Shown here: in pieces, positions 10,162-22,125 of the stretch
How the letters are laid out: the number at the start of each line of letters is the position of its first letter
Position numbering within the stretch: the first letter of the stretch is position 1
Assembly: GCA_024516035.1 (NCBI GenBank)
Contig: CM044960.1
Coordinates: 13,290,818-13,354,817 of the forward strand
Source of the DNA: Bactericera cockerelli
Taxonomy: Eukaryota; Arthropoda; Insecta; Hemiptera; Triozidae
Direction: 5' to 3'
Length of the DNA: 64,000 nt
Notes under the pieces: generated by a model
Databases searched by the model: none
Seen by the model: only the letters and a program-made list of their open reading frames with translations
Told to the model about the DNA's origin: nothing
Translations under genes and position numbers: made by a program

Positions 10162-10809
10162 ACCACCCCTTATCAATCTCTTATGAATGACCATGCTGCG
10201 AGTTGTGTGCATCGTGCACGAAGGCTTTTGACTGCGCGGTGCCCCGAGTGAGGGGACACTAGAGCCAAACAAGCCCCGTGTCTTGTCCTGTCCTGTCCAT
10301 CATTTCAAAATATTATGGCGAAAAAATTACAATGTATTTGCACACAGGTTGACTGTTGGAGAGGTGTCGTGCAGTCGGACCAAACACCTGCACACCAGGA
10401 CGGAAGCCAAACCACATTGGATTCTAGATCGGCGTTCCAATCTGAGTGTCCAGTTGGCTACCGTTCAAATCTCGAAGCGAGCTGCTACACTAGATACAGA
10501 CATTTTGTTGATCCTCCTCCATCACAATTCAATAGAATTACGCAGTGGGGATTATGTTTGTGTGCGTTCCCGGTCACCCTTCTAATCAACCACAGTGTTT
10601 GAACCGAAAATGAGATTGATGAATCATCAGGATGGTGCGTGATTCGTTCGAACCGATTGCACGAAGGAGGTGCCTCCATTGTTCGCTCTCTCTCTTGCCA
10701 TTGGACGATGCATATTGCATAACCATGCAGGACGCGCCGTTACGTAACAACTTCTCACTTTCCTTCACTCGCACTTCTCGATGTGCACCATTGTGAGATT
10801 GCCATCGGC

Positions 10810-10972
10810 ATACTTACCTGGCGTGGAGGCTACCTTGATCAAGAAGGAGGTTCCTCCAGGGTGAGGCCCTTCCATTGCACTTCGGTTGGGTTGACCCCTG
10901 CGAGTATTCCAAATGTGAATACCTCGGGCGCGTAATTTTTGGTAGCGGGGATTGCGTACGCGCACATCCCTA
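10810..10972 (+). ncRNA. U1: U1 snRNA, copy 2
   Basis: Identical to copy 1 as far as I can compare, with 5' end, U1A loop and Sm site intact. Its PSE core begins at 10750. Confidence 0.98.
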
Positions 10973-11536
10973 CCTAATCTCACTCCCTCGTCAATGACAC
11001 CTACCTGGTCTGCCCGTGTGCCAGAGCTAATATTATTCTCCGCCTCGAGAGGAGAGCGGAGTCAGCCTTGGCGGGACGCGACACGAGGCGGATTTCATCG
11101 GTTGTCAACAGTCAACCGGCGGAATAGAGTCAGTCACAACAGAGTTGGTTGTGTGCATACTGAGCAAAGCTAGTAAGTAGATAATAAATTCTTAGGTGTC
11201 ACGATGTTCGGTGCAGTCCTGTGAATGAGACAGACTTGCACTCTTGATGTAATAAATCTTCATTCCCCTTTCTAGGAGTACAGGGGTGATTCGACAATGT
11301 CTTGCCGGGCCAGAAGACCTTGGAGCGAGAATCTCTTGTCTATACGTATACCTATAGTAATATTATCCCGTTCTCTTCTTGGGCGATGCGCATTGAGTCC
11401 TGAAGCCTCTCCTGCGTGTGACAGTCAGTGGACCCACGAACGTGTCACGTGTGAAGAAGGAACGGAATTACCAAGGAGCTACTAGAGGTGTTGTGCTTCC
11501 TCCGCAACTCTCGAGGAGTTAGTTTTGTGCAAATTA

Positions 11537-11725
11537 GGTGGGCCGGTCCCGGAGGTACTGCAATACCGGGTCAACCCGCGACAGAGGTGGAGCAAGCCCC
11601 TAGCACTCCGTCAATTTCCAAAAATCAGTTTAATATACTGGCACCTCGATGAGGCGCGTATCAGATATTAAGCTGATAAGAACAGATACTACACTTTGAT
11701 CTTAGCCAAAAGGCCGAGAAGCGAT
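11537..11725 (-). ncRNA. U2: U2 snRNA, copy 2
   Basis: Full length, with no difference from copy 1 noticed by eye. The PSE and tgacgtca site are present upstream (higher coordinates). Confidence 0.98.
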
Positions 11726-13055
11726 AACGGGCGACGGCCCAGGGAGGACGGTTTACACTGAGTGTTGATTATGTAAAAGTGAGAAGTTGAGTCATCATGA
11801 TGACGTCATTCGACCATCTCAACCGTTTTTGCTGCGCTGGGCCGAGTTTCGGTGCCAACATCGTAGGTAACATAGAGTTGTTGACCTTTTCCATAGTCTT
11901 ACTCGTCTCCTATCTCAAAAGTCTCAAAACCCAATATCCCTTTGATCATTAATTTGCTTCCACACAGAAATACATCTCACATTGAATCGATCCCCCACTC
12001 CGACCAAGAAATTCTCATCAAATAATTTAGAAATGCTGCTGCCCTAACGGAACAACGCCTTGAGTTCCTTAGTTGGGGCTAGGAAAAGAACTTGTACGAC
12101 AATGTCTAGCTGGAGAAGAAAGACAGTCATGTAGATCTTCCATAGATATCTGGAGAAAAGTAGGTACAATGTACATGCATGCAGATCAAGTACATGTAGA
12201 CCTGGAGAAAACATGTATCTACTACATACTCGTACATAGTATACGTACAAAATTGAATATGATAACTTTATTGAACAATGAAAAATGTTTTCAACTATTT
12301 ATAAAATATAACAAAAAAAATACCTTCCAAGTCTGAGGAACGAGGAGGCACTGTGCTCATCACAGCTGCTGCATTTCCTCTCTGCATACACAGAGAAATC
12401 CTCTGTTTCAAAAAGGAGGCTGACCTTTTCTCTCCTGATGACTCATACAGTCTTATGCCAACATCCTTTACGAATTCTTTGGCTTCTTGACACCAAGGCC
12501 CCATTGTTTCGAAATGCGAGTGGCACAAAGAAATAATCCCGAGAAATGCACTGGTATTTGGATTTTTTCTTCTCAAAAAATTATGTTCAAATACTAAGTA
12601 ATAAATCGTATTGTCTTTTTCAACGTACCCACCTAGTTGTTTTATGCCAAAAATGTTCCTAGTAATGAATGCATCCCTAAATCTGTGCCGTCATTGAAAT
12701 GACTTTGTCTTCACACCTGCTGGTATTCTACACTTGAGAACGTTCCGGACGGCTGTGTATTTTTTTCACACGATATAATAAAATATAATGCCCGGTAGAC
12801 GGGTGTATATTGACGGGTCTAGCCCTATTTACATTTTCAAATAATGTAACAGATAAAATTGATGCTGAAGTACAAATATGACAAAATATTGAAATATAAA
12901 AAATACAATGAAATACTTCGGTAGAGAAAAAGATAATCACAGAAACGACAATTCCAGAATAAGATAATTACAAATTTAAAAACTGGTTATTGGCTTCACG
13001 CATCATCCTGTTCAGAGGTAGATGGTAAGAATGATTAGTAACACACTGGTCAACT

Positions 13056-16000
13056 AGGAACTCAGAGAATGGCGAGAGTCATAGACAACTGGAGGGTATT
13101 AGATGAGATAATTTCATTATCTGATCACCAATACATTTCCTTCAGGTTATCAACCGATAAAGGTCCATCCACTACATATCGTAATCCCAGGAAAGCCAAC
13201 TGGCAACTCTTCCGAACATCTCTTGGAAGAGAACTGGTAGAAGTGGATGTAAAGGACAGCAGGACTCTAGATGAAGCTGCTCTCTCTTTGGAGGGTGCAC
13301 TTCTGAAATCTTTTGACAATTGCTGTCCGATTACACATAAAAATCACACCAAACAACCAGTCTGGTGGAGTAAAAACCTAGAAAACCTTCGAAAGAAAAC
13401 TAGGAAACTGTGGAATAAAGCTAAGAGGGATGGTAATAGGGAAGCCTATCACAGGTCACTCACAGTTTATAACACAGAAATAAGAAAGGCCAAAAGGAGC
13501 TCATGGAGGACATTCTGTGGTAGTATCGAAAATTTCGACTCAGCCGCGCGTCTCCAAAAGCTAATGGCAAGGGACCCTTTCTTTGGAATAGGTACACTAG
13601 TCAAACCTGATGGCTCACACACTAGCGATAGTAAAGAAACCCTTGAAGTGCTACTTGACGCACATTTTCCCGGACATATCTGTGCCACAACTGGGCTGAA
13701 TCCCTCACATCCTGAAGAAGGCTCCCACCAGGTGCCAACTCAACAGGATTGGGAGGAGGCTAAGGCTGCGGTCACTAATCGAAGGGTAAAAGCGGCAGTA
13801 TTCACATTCAAACCTTTTAAATCTCCAGGACCAGACGGAATCTATCCAGTTCTATTGCAAGAAGGATTGGACCTCATAGGTCCAGTACTGTGCAAGCTGT
13901 TCAGGTCTAGTCTGGCTCTGGGTTACATTCCCAAGTGTTGGAGAAGAGCAAAGGTCGTCTTTTTGGCTAAGCCAGGCCGGAGAAATCTGAGCCAGGCTAA
14001 GTCTTTTCGACCGATTAGCCTCTCATCCTTTCTTTTGAAAACACTTGAAAGATTAGTCGATTGGCGTCTGGAAGAGGACTTCATATATAGGATTCCTCAC
14101 AACCCCAATCAGCATGCTTATCAGCGAGGCAAATCTACTGAAACAGCGCTGAACGAACTTGTTAGCAAGATTGAATTAGCGCTGAATAATCAAGAGATTG
14201 CCATGGCTGTCTTTCTAGACATAGAGGGTGCCTTTGATAACACCTCTTTGGACTCCATAATTAAATCCATCTCGGGAGCAGGTAAAACTATTTCCGAATG
14301 GGTTACACAGCTCCTCAAATCGAGGACAATTATCGCCGAACTCTTAGAGTCGAAAAAAGAAATCAATGCAACCAGGGGCTGTCCTCAGGGGGGAGTCATC
14401 TCTCCAAGGTTATGGAATCTTGTTGCGGATGAGCTTCTTAACGAACTAGATAAGGCTGGTTTCTTTGCCCTCGGGTATGCGGACGACTTTGTCATCCTAG
14501 TCCGAGGAAAATACAAAACAACTTTGTCAGAACTACTTCAGTATGCTCTCTCAATAGTTGAAAAGTGGTGCTTGAGTAGGGGGGTTAAAGTCAACCCTCT
14601 GAAAACCACTTTAGTACCTTTCACTAGAAAATATAAGCTAGGCGCCGTCCAGGCACCCAAAATTTTTGGTGAAAGAATTGAAATTGCTGAAGAAGTCAAG
14701 TTTCTCGGAGTTTATCTCGACAAGAAATTGACCTGGAATCAGCACATTAAGAAAACCACAGACAAGGCTAAGGCCACACTTCATATTGCACGAAGGTCTG
14801 TTGGCAAAACTTGGGGTCTGACACCAGCAGTAACTCGCTGGATATACACTGCTATAGTCAGACCTCGAATCACATATGCATCCTGCATATGGTGGAAGAA
14901 AGCTGAGCAGCTAACTGCTCAGAGGGAGCTGGAATCAACACAGAGGTCAGCTTTATTGATGATCTCTGGTTGCTTCAGAACAGCACCCACATTAGCTTTG
15001 GAAGTCATTCTAGGGCTTCCACCCTTATATTTATTTATCAAGGGGGAGGCCATCATGGGTGCTTTCAGGCAATCAATCAGTCGCTCTGGCAGGCTACCCG
15101 CCCGATACAGGGAACTGATCGAGAAATCTCATGTGACATACAAGCAGAATATGCCGGTTGACTACATGATTCCCAAAAACAACCTTGACCTTTCCTACGA
15201 AGTACTAGTCAGACCTAGGTCAGACTGGGAAAAGGAATCAAGCCAAGAAATATTATCTCATGCGGGTATCAAATACTATACAGATGGATCTCGCATGAGT
15301 GGAAGCAGTGGGGCGGGCCTTTGCGGGCCAGGCTTCTGTAGAAAATCTGAAAGCTTAGGTACACTGGCAACAGTGTACCAGGCCGAGATTTTCGCCATTA
15401 TAATGGGAGCCAGGCACGCACTGGAAATAGGCTGGAAAGGGAAGAAAATTACTTTCTTCTCCGACAGCCAAGCCGCCCTCAAAGCTTTAGAAACATACCA
15501 AATTAAGTCAAAATTGGTATGGGAGTGTGTTGGAACACTTAATGAACTAGCCACCCATAACAAGGTAAACTTGGAATGGATTCCAGGGCATAGTGGTCTC
15601 CAAGGCAACGAGGCTGCAGATCTCCTAGCAAGAGAGGCTGCAGAAAAAAGCTTCACTGGCCCTGAACCGGTGCTGGCCATACCCAAATGCCTGGTCCGTT
15701 TTAGTGCCAGGAAATGGGTCATGGATGAAGCAAATAAAGCTTGGAGAAACTCCAGTGGCATGCGACACTCTAAGCTGACGCTAACAGGATACTCCAAGAA
15801 ACTCACTCAGGAATCTCTGTCACTCAACAGAAATAAACTAAGATTAATAGTGAGCCTACTCACTGGCCACGGACCACTTAGGAAACACTTACACAGATTA
15901 GGACTCTCTAGAGGAGAACCAATCGATTGTAGGCTATGTGGTCTGGAAGAAGAAACAGCAACACACATTCTCTTCGAATGTGAGGCGCTGGATAACAGGA

Positions 16001-16286
16001 GATTTAGGATTTTCGAATCCAATAATCTCGAAGATCTCCATAACCAAGAACACCTCGTCCAGAGACTGACACTTCTCATGAAGGGAACAGGTTTCTGGAC
16101 TTAGGGCGTTAAGCATTGGACAACCACTCTCAACTAAGCCCAGTTGGGCCGTCATAGGCACAGAACTGGGAAATAGGATGAGAGATTTTCTCCCTGGTCA
16201 CAATAGATCTTACTAGGTCGCAGTGTTAATTGTATGGTGTTTCAGACGAAACCCTGCAACCAGGTTTTATAATAATAATAATAATA
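13056..16286 (+). mobile_element. RNase H-bearing non-LTR retrotransposon, 5'-truncated
   Basis: This 3.23-kb insertion carries one long ORF, a 180-bp 3' UTR and a (taa)n tail (16269-16286). The TAA-repeat tail, RNase H domain and C-terminal CCHC-type knuckle place it among the I/LOA/R1-like groups, with the exact clade unassigned. Its left junction is in spacer and its right junction lies 21 nt inside a U2 gene. Relative to an intact unit, 2,016 bp are missing (equivalent to 17638-19653), including U3, U1 and most of U2. The best reading is target-primed insertion at U2 with a large deletion at the 5' side. Later ectopic recombination is the alternative. Confidence 0.92.
13069..16104 (+). 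CDS. Retrotransposon ORF2 protein: endonuclease tail, reverse transcriptase, RNase H
   Basis: A 1,011-codon open frame with no internal stop. It begins at the end of the endonuclease domain (LSDHQYISF keeps the SDH motif), so the N-terminal part was lost by 5' truncation and the listed ATG is only the first one in frame. The reverse transcriptase has SFRPISLSSF, the FLDIEGAFDN aspartate, a GCPQGGVISP block and YADD at residues 470-473. The RNase H domain has TDGS (D739), QAEIFA (E773), FFSDSQ (D799) and NEAADLLA (D851). A CX2CX8HX4C knuckle (CRLCGLEEETATHILFEC) lies near the C-terminus. All catalytic residues I can check are present, so the lineage was recently active. This copy lacks an endonuclease. 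Confidence 0.93.
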   Translation: MARVIDNWRVLDEIISLSDHQYISFRLSTDKGPSTTYRNPRKANWQLFRTSLGRELVEVDVKDSRTLDEAALSLEGALLKSFDNCCPITHKNHTKQPVWWSKNLENLRKKTRKLWNKAKRDGNREAYHRSLTVYNTEIRKAKRSSWRTFCGSIENFDSAARLQKLMARDPFFGIGTLVKPDGSHTSDSKETLEVLLDAHFPGHICATTGLNPSHPEEGSHQVPTQQDWEEAKAAVTNRRVKAAVFTFKPFKSPGPDGIYPVLLQEGLDLIGPVLCKLFRSSLALGYIPKCWRRAKVVFLAKPGRRNLSQAKSFRPISLSSFLLKTLERLVDWRLEEDFIYRIPHNPNQHAYQRGKSTETALNELVSKIELALNNQEIAMAVFLDIEGAFDNTSLDSIIKSISGAGKTISEWVTQLLKSRTIIAELLESKKEINATRGCPQGGVISPRLWNLVADELLNELDKAGFFALGYADDFVILVRGKYKTTLSELLQYALSIVEKWCLSRGVKVNPLKTTLVPFTRKYKLGAVQAPKIFGERIEIAEEVKFLGVYLDKKLTWNQHIKKTTDKAKATLHIARRSVGKTWGLTPAVTRWIYTAIVRPRITYASCIWWKKAEQLTAQRELESTQRSALLMISGCFRTAPTLALEVILGLPPLYLFIKGEAIMGAFRQSISRSGRLPARYRELIEKSHVTYKQNMPVDYMIPKNNLDLSYEVLVRPRSDWEKESSQEILSHAGIKYYTDGSRMSGSSGAGLCGPGFCRKSESLGTLATVYQAEIFAIIMGARHALEIGWKGKKITFFSDSQAALKALETYQIKSKLVWECVGTLNELATHNKVNLEWIPGHSGLQGNEAADLLAREAAEKSFTGPEPVLAIPKCLVRFSARKWVMDEANKAWRNSSGMRHSKLTLTGYSKKLTQESLSLNRNKLRLIVSLLTGHGPLRKHLHRLGLSRGEPIDCRLCGLEEETATHILFECEALDNRRFRIFESNNLEDLHNQEHLVQRLTLLMKGTGFWT

Positions 16287-16307
16287 GCCAAAAGGCCGAG
16301 AAGCGAT
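16287..16307 (-). pseudogene. U2 snRNA 5' stub
   Basis: Only the first 21 nt of U2 (atcgcttctcggccttttgg plus c) remain next to the retrotransposon's (taa)n tail. Its promoter is complete on the right, so a transcript starting here would run antisense into the retrotransposon. Confidence 0.9.
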
Positions 16308-17903
16308 AGCGGGCGACGGCCCAGGGAGGACGGTTTACACTGAGTGTTGATTATGTAAAAGTGAGAAGTTGAGTCATCATGATGACGTCATTCGACCATC
16401 TCAACCGTTTTTGCTGCGCTGGGCCGAGTTTCGGTGCCAACATCGTAGGTAACATAGAGTTGTTGACCTTTTCCATAGTCTTACTCGTCTCCTATCTCAA
16501 AAGTCTCAAAACCCAATATCCCTTTGATCATTAATTTGCTTCCACACAGAAATACATCTCACATTGAATCGATCCCCCACTCCGACCAAGAAATTCTCAT
16601 CAAATAATTTAGAAATGCTGCTGCCCTAACGGAACAACGCCTTGAGTTCCTTAGTTGGGGCTAGGAAAAGAACTTGTACGACAATGTCTAGCTGGAGAAG
16701 AAAGACAGTCATGTAGATCTTCCATAGATATCTGGAGAAAAGTAGGTACAATGTACATGCATGCAGATCAAGTACATGTAGACCTGGAGAAAACATGTAT
16801 CTACTACATACTCGTACATAGTATACGTACAAAATTGAATATGATAACTTTATTGAACAATGAAAAATGTTTTCAACTATTTATAAAATATAACAAAAAA
16901 AATACCTTCCAAGTCTGAGGAACGAGGAGGCACTGTGCTCATCACAGCTGCTGCATTTCCTCTCTGCATACACAGAGAAATCCTCTGTTTCAAAAAGGAG
17001 GCTGACCTTTTCTCTCCTGATGACTCATACAGTCTTATGCCAACATCCTTTACGAATTCTTTGGCTTCTTGACACCAAGGCCCCATTGTTTCGAAATGCG
17101 AGTGGCACAAAGAAATAATCCCGAGAAATGCACTGGTATTTGGATTTTTTCTTCTCAAAAAATTATGTTCAAATACTAAGTAATAAATCGTATTGTCTTT
17201 TTCAACGTACCCACCTAGTTGTTTTATGCCAAAAATGTTCCTAGTAATGAATGCATCCCTAAATCTGTGCCGTCATTGAAATGACTTTGTCTTCACACCT
17301 GCTGGTATTCTACACTTGAGAACGTTCCGGACGGCTGTGTATTTTTTTCACACGATATAATAAAATATAATGCCCGGTAGACGGGTGTATATTGACGGGT
17401 CTAGCCCTATTTACATTTTCAAATAATGTAACAGATAAAATTGATGCTGAAGTACAAATATGACAAAATATTGAAATATAAAAAATACAATGAAATACTT
17501 CGGTAGAGAAAAAGATAATCACAGAAACGACAATTCCAGAATAAGATAATTACAAATTTAAAAACTGGTTATTGGCTTCACGCATCATCCTGTTCAGAGG
17601 TAGATGGTAAGAATGATTAGTAACACACTGGTCAACTCTAAAGGTCTCTGGCTGTCTCAACCGTCGATGACAGTCAAATGTGATCATTTTCGCCCAGCTA
17701 ATACGCGTAACCTTTTGAGACTATAGGTGATTGTTTTTTTCTAACCTGAAATCGAGAACCTGTTTGAGACGAACACCCCCACGGAGCAATAAGAAAAAGA
17801 ATGACTGGTTCGCGTACGTTCCGCACGTAGAAATTATTCAAACTTCTCACTTTTATGCATCGCTCGGTGCGTACATGTGTCTCGGACGAGGCCGGCCCTC
17901 CTC
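16287..17903 (+). repeat. Partial array unit: U2 promoter side and long spacer
   Basis: The U2 stub, the U2 PSE (16350-16373), the upstream palindromes and the whole long spacer lead into the U3 gene at 17904. The decayed minus-strand coding remnant is present (16877-17158 core). Nothing else is recognised. Confidence 0.92.
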
Positions 17904-18110
17904 AAGATCATACTTCACAGGATCATTTCTGTAGTATATCTTCAGGTTGACAAACTTTTACAGTTTCCAACCCCTCAGTCACGATGATGAGACTCTCTCG
18001 TTCACCTGAGCGTGAGGCTGTGCGATCCGATCTTGTTCAAGATCAGGTCGCACCTCGATGATCGCGCCCTGACTCTCGAGTTGGGCGGGTGAACGAGGTG
18101 TCTGAGTGAC
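17904..18110 (+). ncRNA. U3: U3 snoRNA, copy 3
   Basis: Consensus sequence with all boxes intact. The PSE core begins at 17842. Confidence 0.95.
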
Positions 18111-18758
18111 ACCACCCCTTATCAATCTCTTATGAATGACCATGCTGCGAGTTGTGTGCATCGTGCACGAAGGCTTTTGACTGCGCGGTGCCCCGAGTGA
18201 GGGGACACTAGAGCCAAACAAGCCCCGTGTCTTGTCCTGTCCTGTCCATCATTTCAAAATATTATGGCGAAAAAATTACAATGTATTTGCACACAGGTTG
18301 ACTGTTGGAGAGGTGTCGTGCAGTCGGACCAAACACCTGCACACCAGGACGGAAGCCAAACCACATTGGATTCTAGATCGGCGTTCCAATCTGAGTGTCC
18401 AGTTGGGTTCCGTTCAAATCTCGAAGCGAGCTGCTACACTAGATACAGACATTTTGTTGATCCTCCTCCATCACAATTCAATAGAATTACGCAGTGGGGA
18501 TTATGTTTGTGTGCGTTCCCGGTCACCCTTCTAATCAACCACAGTGTTTGAACCGAAAATGAGATTGATGAATCATCAGGATGGTGCGTGATTCGTTCGA
18601 ACCGATTGCACGAAGGAGGTGCCTCCATTGTTCGCTCTCTCTCTTGCCATTGGACGATGCATATTGCATAACCATGCAGGACGCGCCGTTACGTAACAAC
18701 TTCTCACTTTCCTTCACTCGCACTTCTCGATGTGCACCATTGTGAGATTGCCATCGGC

Positions 18759-18921
18759 ATACTTACCTGGCGTGGAGGCTACCTTGATCAAGAAGGAGGT
18801 TCCTCCAGGGTGAGGCCCTTCCATTGCACTTCGGTTGGGTTGACCCCTGCGAGTATTCCAAATGTGAATACCTCGGGCGCGTAATTTTTGGTAGCGGGGA
18901 TTGCGTACGCGCACATCCCTA
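18759..18921 (+). ncRNA. U1: U1 snRNA, copy 3
   Basis: Consensus sequence. 5' splice-site pairing end, U1A loop and Sm site are intact. Confidence 0.98.
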
Positions 18922-19485
18922 CCTAATCTCACTCCCTCGTCAATGACACCTACCTGGTCTGCCCGTGTGCCAGAGCTAATATTATTCTCCGCCTCGAGAG
19001 GAGAGCGGAGTCAGCCTTGGCGGGACGCGACACGAGGCGGATTTCATCGGTTGTCAACAGTCAACCGGCGGAATAGAGTCAGTCACAACAGAGTTGGTTG
19101 TGTGCATACTGAGCAAAGCTAGTAAGTAGATAATAAATTCTTAGGTGTCACGATGTTCGGTGCAGTCCTGTGAATGAGACAGACTTGCACTCTTGATGTA
19201 ATAAATCTTCATTCCCCTTTCTAGGAGTACAGGGGTGATTCGACAATGTCTTGCCGGGCCAGAAGACCTTGGAGCGAGAATCTCTTGTCTATACGTATAC
19301 CTATAGTAATATTATCCCGTTCTCTTCTTGGGCGATGCGCATTGAGTCCTGAAGCCTCTCCTGCGTGTGACAGTCAGTGGACCCACGAACGTGTCACGTG
19401 TGAAGAAGGAACGGAATTACCAAGGAGCTACTAGAGGTGTTGTGCTTCCTCCGCAACTCTCGAGGAGTTAGTTTTGTGCAAATTA

Positions 19486-19674
19486 GGTGGGCCGGTCCCG
19501 GAGGTACTGCAATACCGGGTCAACCCGCGACAGAGGTGGAGCAAGCCCCTAGCACTCCGTCAATTTCCAAAAATCAGTTTAATATACTGGCACCTCGATG
19601 AGGCGCGTATCAGATATTAAGCTGATAAGAACAGATACTACACTTTGATCTTAGCCAAAAGGCCGAGAAGCGAT
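19486..19674 (-). ncRNA. U2: U2 snRNA, copy 3
   Basis: Consensus sequence. The upstream flank begins with the g variant (gcgatagcgg) at the second base before the start. Confidence 0.98.
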
Positions 19675-21270
19675 AGCGGGCGACGGCCCAGGGAGGACGG
19701 TTTACACTGAGTGTTGATTATGTAAAAGTGAGAAGTTGAGTCATCATGATGACGTCATTCGACCATCTCAACCGTTTTTGCTGCGCTGGGCCGAGTTTCG
19801 GTGCCAACATCGTAGGTAACATAGAGTTGTTGACCTTTTCCATAGTCTTACTCGTCTCCTATCTCAAAAGTCTCAAAACCCAATATCCCTTTGATCATTA
19901 ATTTGCTTCCACACAGAAATACATCTCACATTGAATCGATCCCCCACTCCGACCAAGAAATTCTCATCAAATAATTTAGAAATGCTGCTGCCCTAACGGA
20001 ACAACGCCTTGAGTTCCTTAGTTGGGGCTAGGAAAAGAACTTGTACGACAATGTCTAGCTGGAGAAGAAAGACAGTCATGTAGATCTTCCATAGATATCT
20101 GGAGAAAAGTAGGTACAATGTACATGCATGCAGATCAAGTACATGTAGACCTGGAGAAAACATGTATCTACTACATACTCGTACATAGTATACGTACAAA
20201 ATTGAATATGATAACTTTATTGAACAATGAAAAATGTTTTCAACTATTTATAAAATATAACAAAAAAAATACCTTCCAAGTCTGAGGAACGAGGAGGCAC
20301 TGTGCTCATCACAGCTGCTGCATTTCCTCTCTGCATACACAGAGAAATCCTCTGTTTCAAAAAGGAGGCTGACCTTTTCTCTCCTGATGACTCATACAGT
20401 CTTATGCCAACATCCTTTACGAATTCTTTGGCTTCTTGACACCAAGGCCCCATTGTTTCGAAATGCGAGTGGCACAAAGAAATAATCCCGAGAAATGCAC
20501 TGGTATTTGGATTTTTTCTTCTCAAAAAATTATGTTCAAATACTAAGTAATAAATCGTATTGTCTTTTTCAACGTACCCACCTAGTTGTTTTATGCCAAA
20601 AATGTTCCTAGTAATGAATGCATCCCTAAATCTGTGCCGTCATTGAAATGACTTTGTCTTCACACCTGCTGGTATTCTACACTTGAGAACGTTCCGGACG
20701 GCTGTGTATTTTTTTCACACGATATAATAAAATATAATGCCCGGTAGACGGGTGTATATTGACGGGTCTAGCCCTATTTACATTTTCAAATAATGTAACA
20801 GATAAAATTGATGCTGAAGTACAAATATGACAAAATATTGAAATATAAAAAATACAATGAAATACTTCGGTAGAGAAAAAGATAATCACAGAAACGACAA
20901 TTCCAGAATAAGATAATTACAAATTTAAAAACTGGTTATTGGCTTCACGCATCATCCTGTTCAGAGGTAGATGGTAAGAATGATTAGTAACACACTGGTC
21001 AACTCTAAAGGTCTCTGGCTGTCTCAACCGTCGATGACAGTCAAATGTGATCATTTTCGCCCAGCTAATACGCGTAACCTTTTGAGACTATAGGTGATTG
21101 TTTTTTTCTAACCTGAAATCGAGAACCTGTTTGAGACGAACACCCCCACGGAGCAATAAGAAAAAGAATGACTGGTTCGCGTACGTTCCGCACGTAGAAA
21201 TTATTCAAACTTCTCACTTTTATGCATCGCTCGGTGCGTACATGTGTCTCGGACGAGGCCGGCCCTCCTC

Positions 21271-21477
21271 AAGATCATACTTCACAGGATCATTTCTGTA
21301 GTATATCTTCAGGTTGACAAACTTTTACAGTTTCCAACCCCTCAGTCACGATGATGAGACCTCTCCGTTCACCTGAGCGTGAGGCTGTGCGATCCGATCT
21401 TGTTCAAGATCAGGTCGCACCTCGATGATCGCGCCCTGACTCTCGAGTTGGGCGGGTGAACGAGGTGTCTGAGTGAC
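21271..21477 (+). ncRNA. U3: U3 snoRNA, copy 4 (variant between C' and B)
   Basis: Between box C' and box B this copy reads gagacctctccgttc where the others read gagactctctcgttc. This is one inserted C and one lost T with no net length change. All boxes are intact, so function may be kept. Confidence 0.93.
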
Positions 21478-22125
21478 ACCACCCCTTATCAATCTCTTAT
21501 GAATGACCATGCTGCGAGTTGTGTGCATCGTGCACGAAGGCTTTTGACTGCGCGGTGCCCCGAGTGAGGGGACACTAGAGCCAAACAAGCCCCGTGTCTT
21601 GTCCTGTCCTGTCCATCATTTCAAAATATTATGGCGAAAAAATTACAATGTATTTGCACACAGGTTGACTGTTGGAGAGGTGTCGTGCAGTCGGACCAAA
21701 CACCTGCACACCAGGACGGAAGCCAAACCACATTGGATTCTAGATCGGCGTTCCAATCTGAGTGTCCAGTTGGCTTCCGTTCAAATCTCGAAGCGAGCTG
21801 CTACACTAGATACAGACATTTTGTTGATCCTCCTCCATCACAATTCAATAGAATTACGCAGTGGGGATTATGTTTGTGTGCGTTCCCGGTCACCCTTCTA
21901 ATCAACCACAGTGTTTGAACCGAAAATGAGATTGATGAATCATCAGGATGGTGCGTGATTCGTTCGAACCGATTGCACGAAGGAGGTGCCTCCATTGTTC
22001 GCTCTCTCTCTTGCCATTGGACGATGCATATTGCATAACCATGCAGGACGCGCCGTTACGTAACAACTTCTCACTTTCCTTCACTCGCACTTCTCGATGT
22101 GCACCATTGTGAGATTGCCATCGGC

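Larger units (their letters stand above)
9955..13055 (+). repeat. Array unit 2, truncated on the right by an RNase H retrotransposon
   Basis: It carries U3, U1 and U2 copy 2 and most of the long spacer. It stops at caact (13055), where inner units continue with ctaaagg. A private substitution in the U3-U1 spacer (ggctaccg near 10457) distinguishes it. The spacers hold nothing beyond the shared decayed remnant (12295-12576 core). Confidence 0.93.
17904..21270 (+). repeat. Array unit 3, complete (3,367 bp)
   Basis: First uninterrupted unit, with all three RNA genes and promoters intact. The U3-U1 spacer carries the variant gttgggttccg near 18405, shared only with unit 5. The base after the U2 start region reads gcgatagcgg, again as in unit 5. 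Confidence 0.96.

Noticed and set aside
10315..10602. A 95-codon plus-strand ORF repeated in nearly every unit, with several cysteines
   Set aside because: It lies between U3 and U1 in array spacer, is broken by a 2-bp difference in unit 1, has no family signature, and its repetition is explained by the array.
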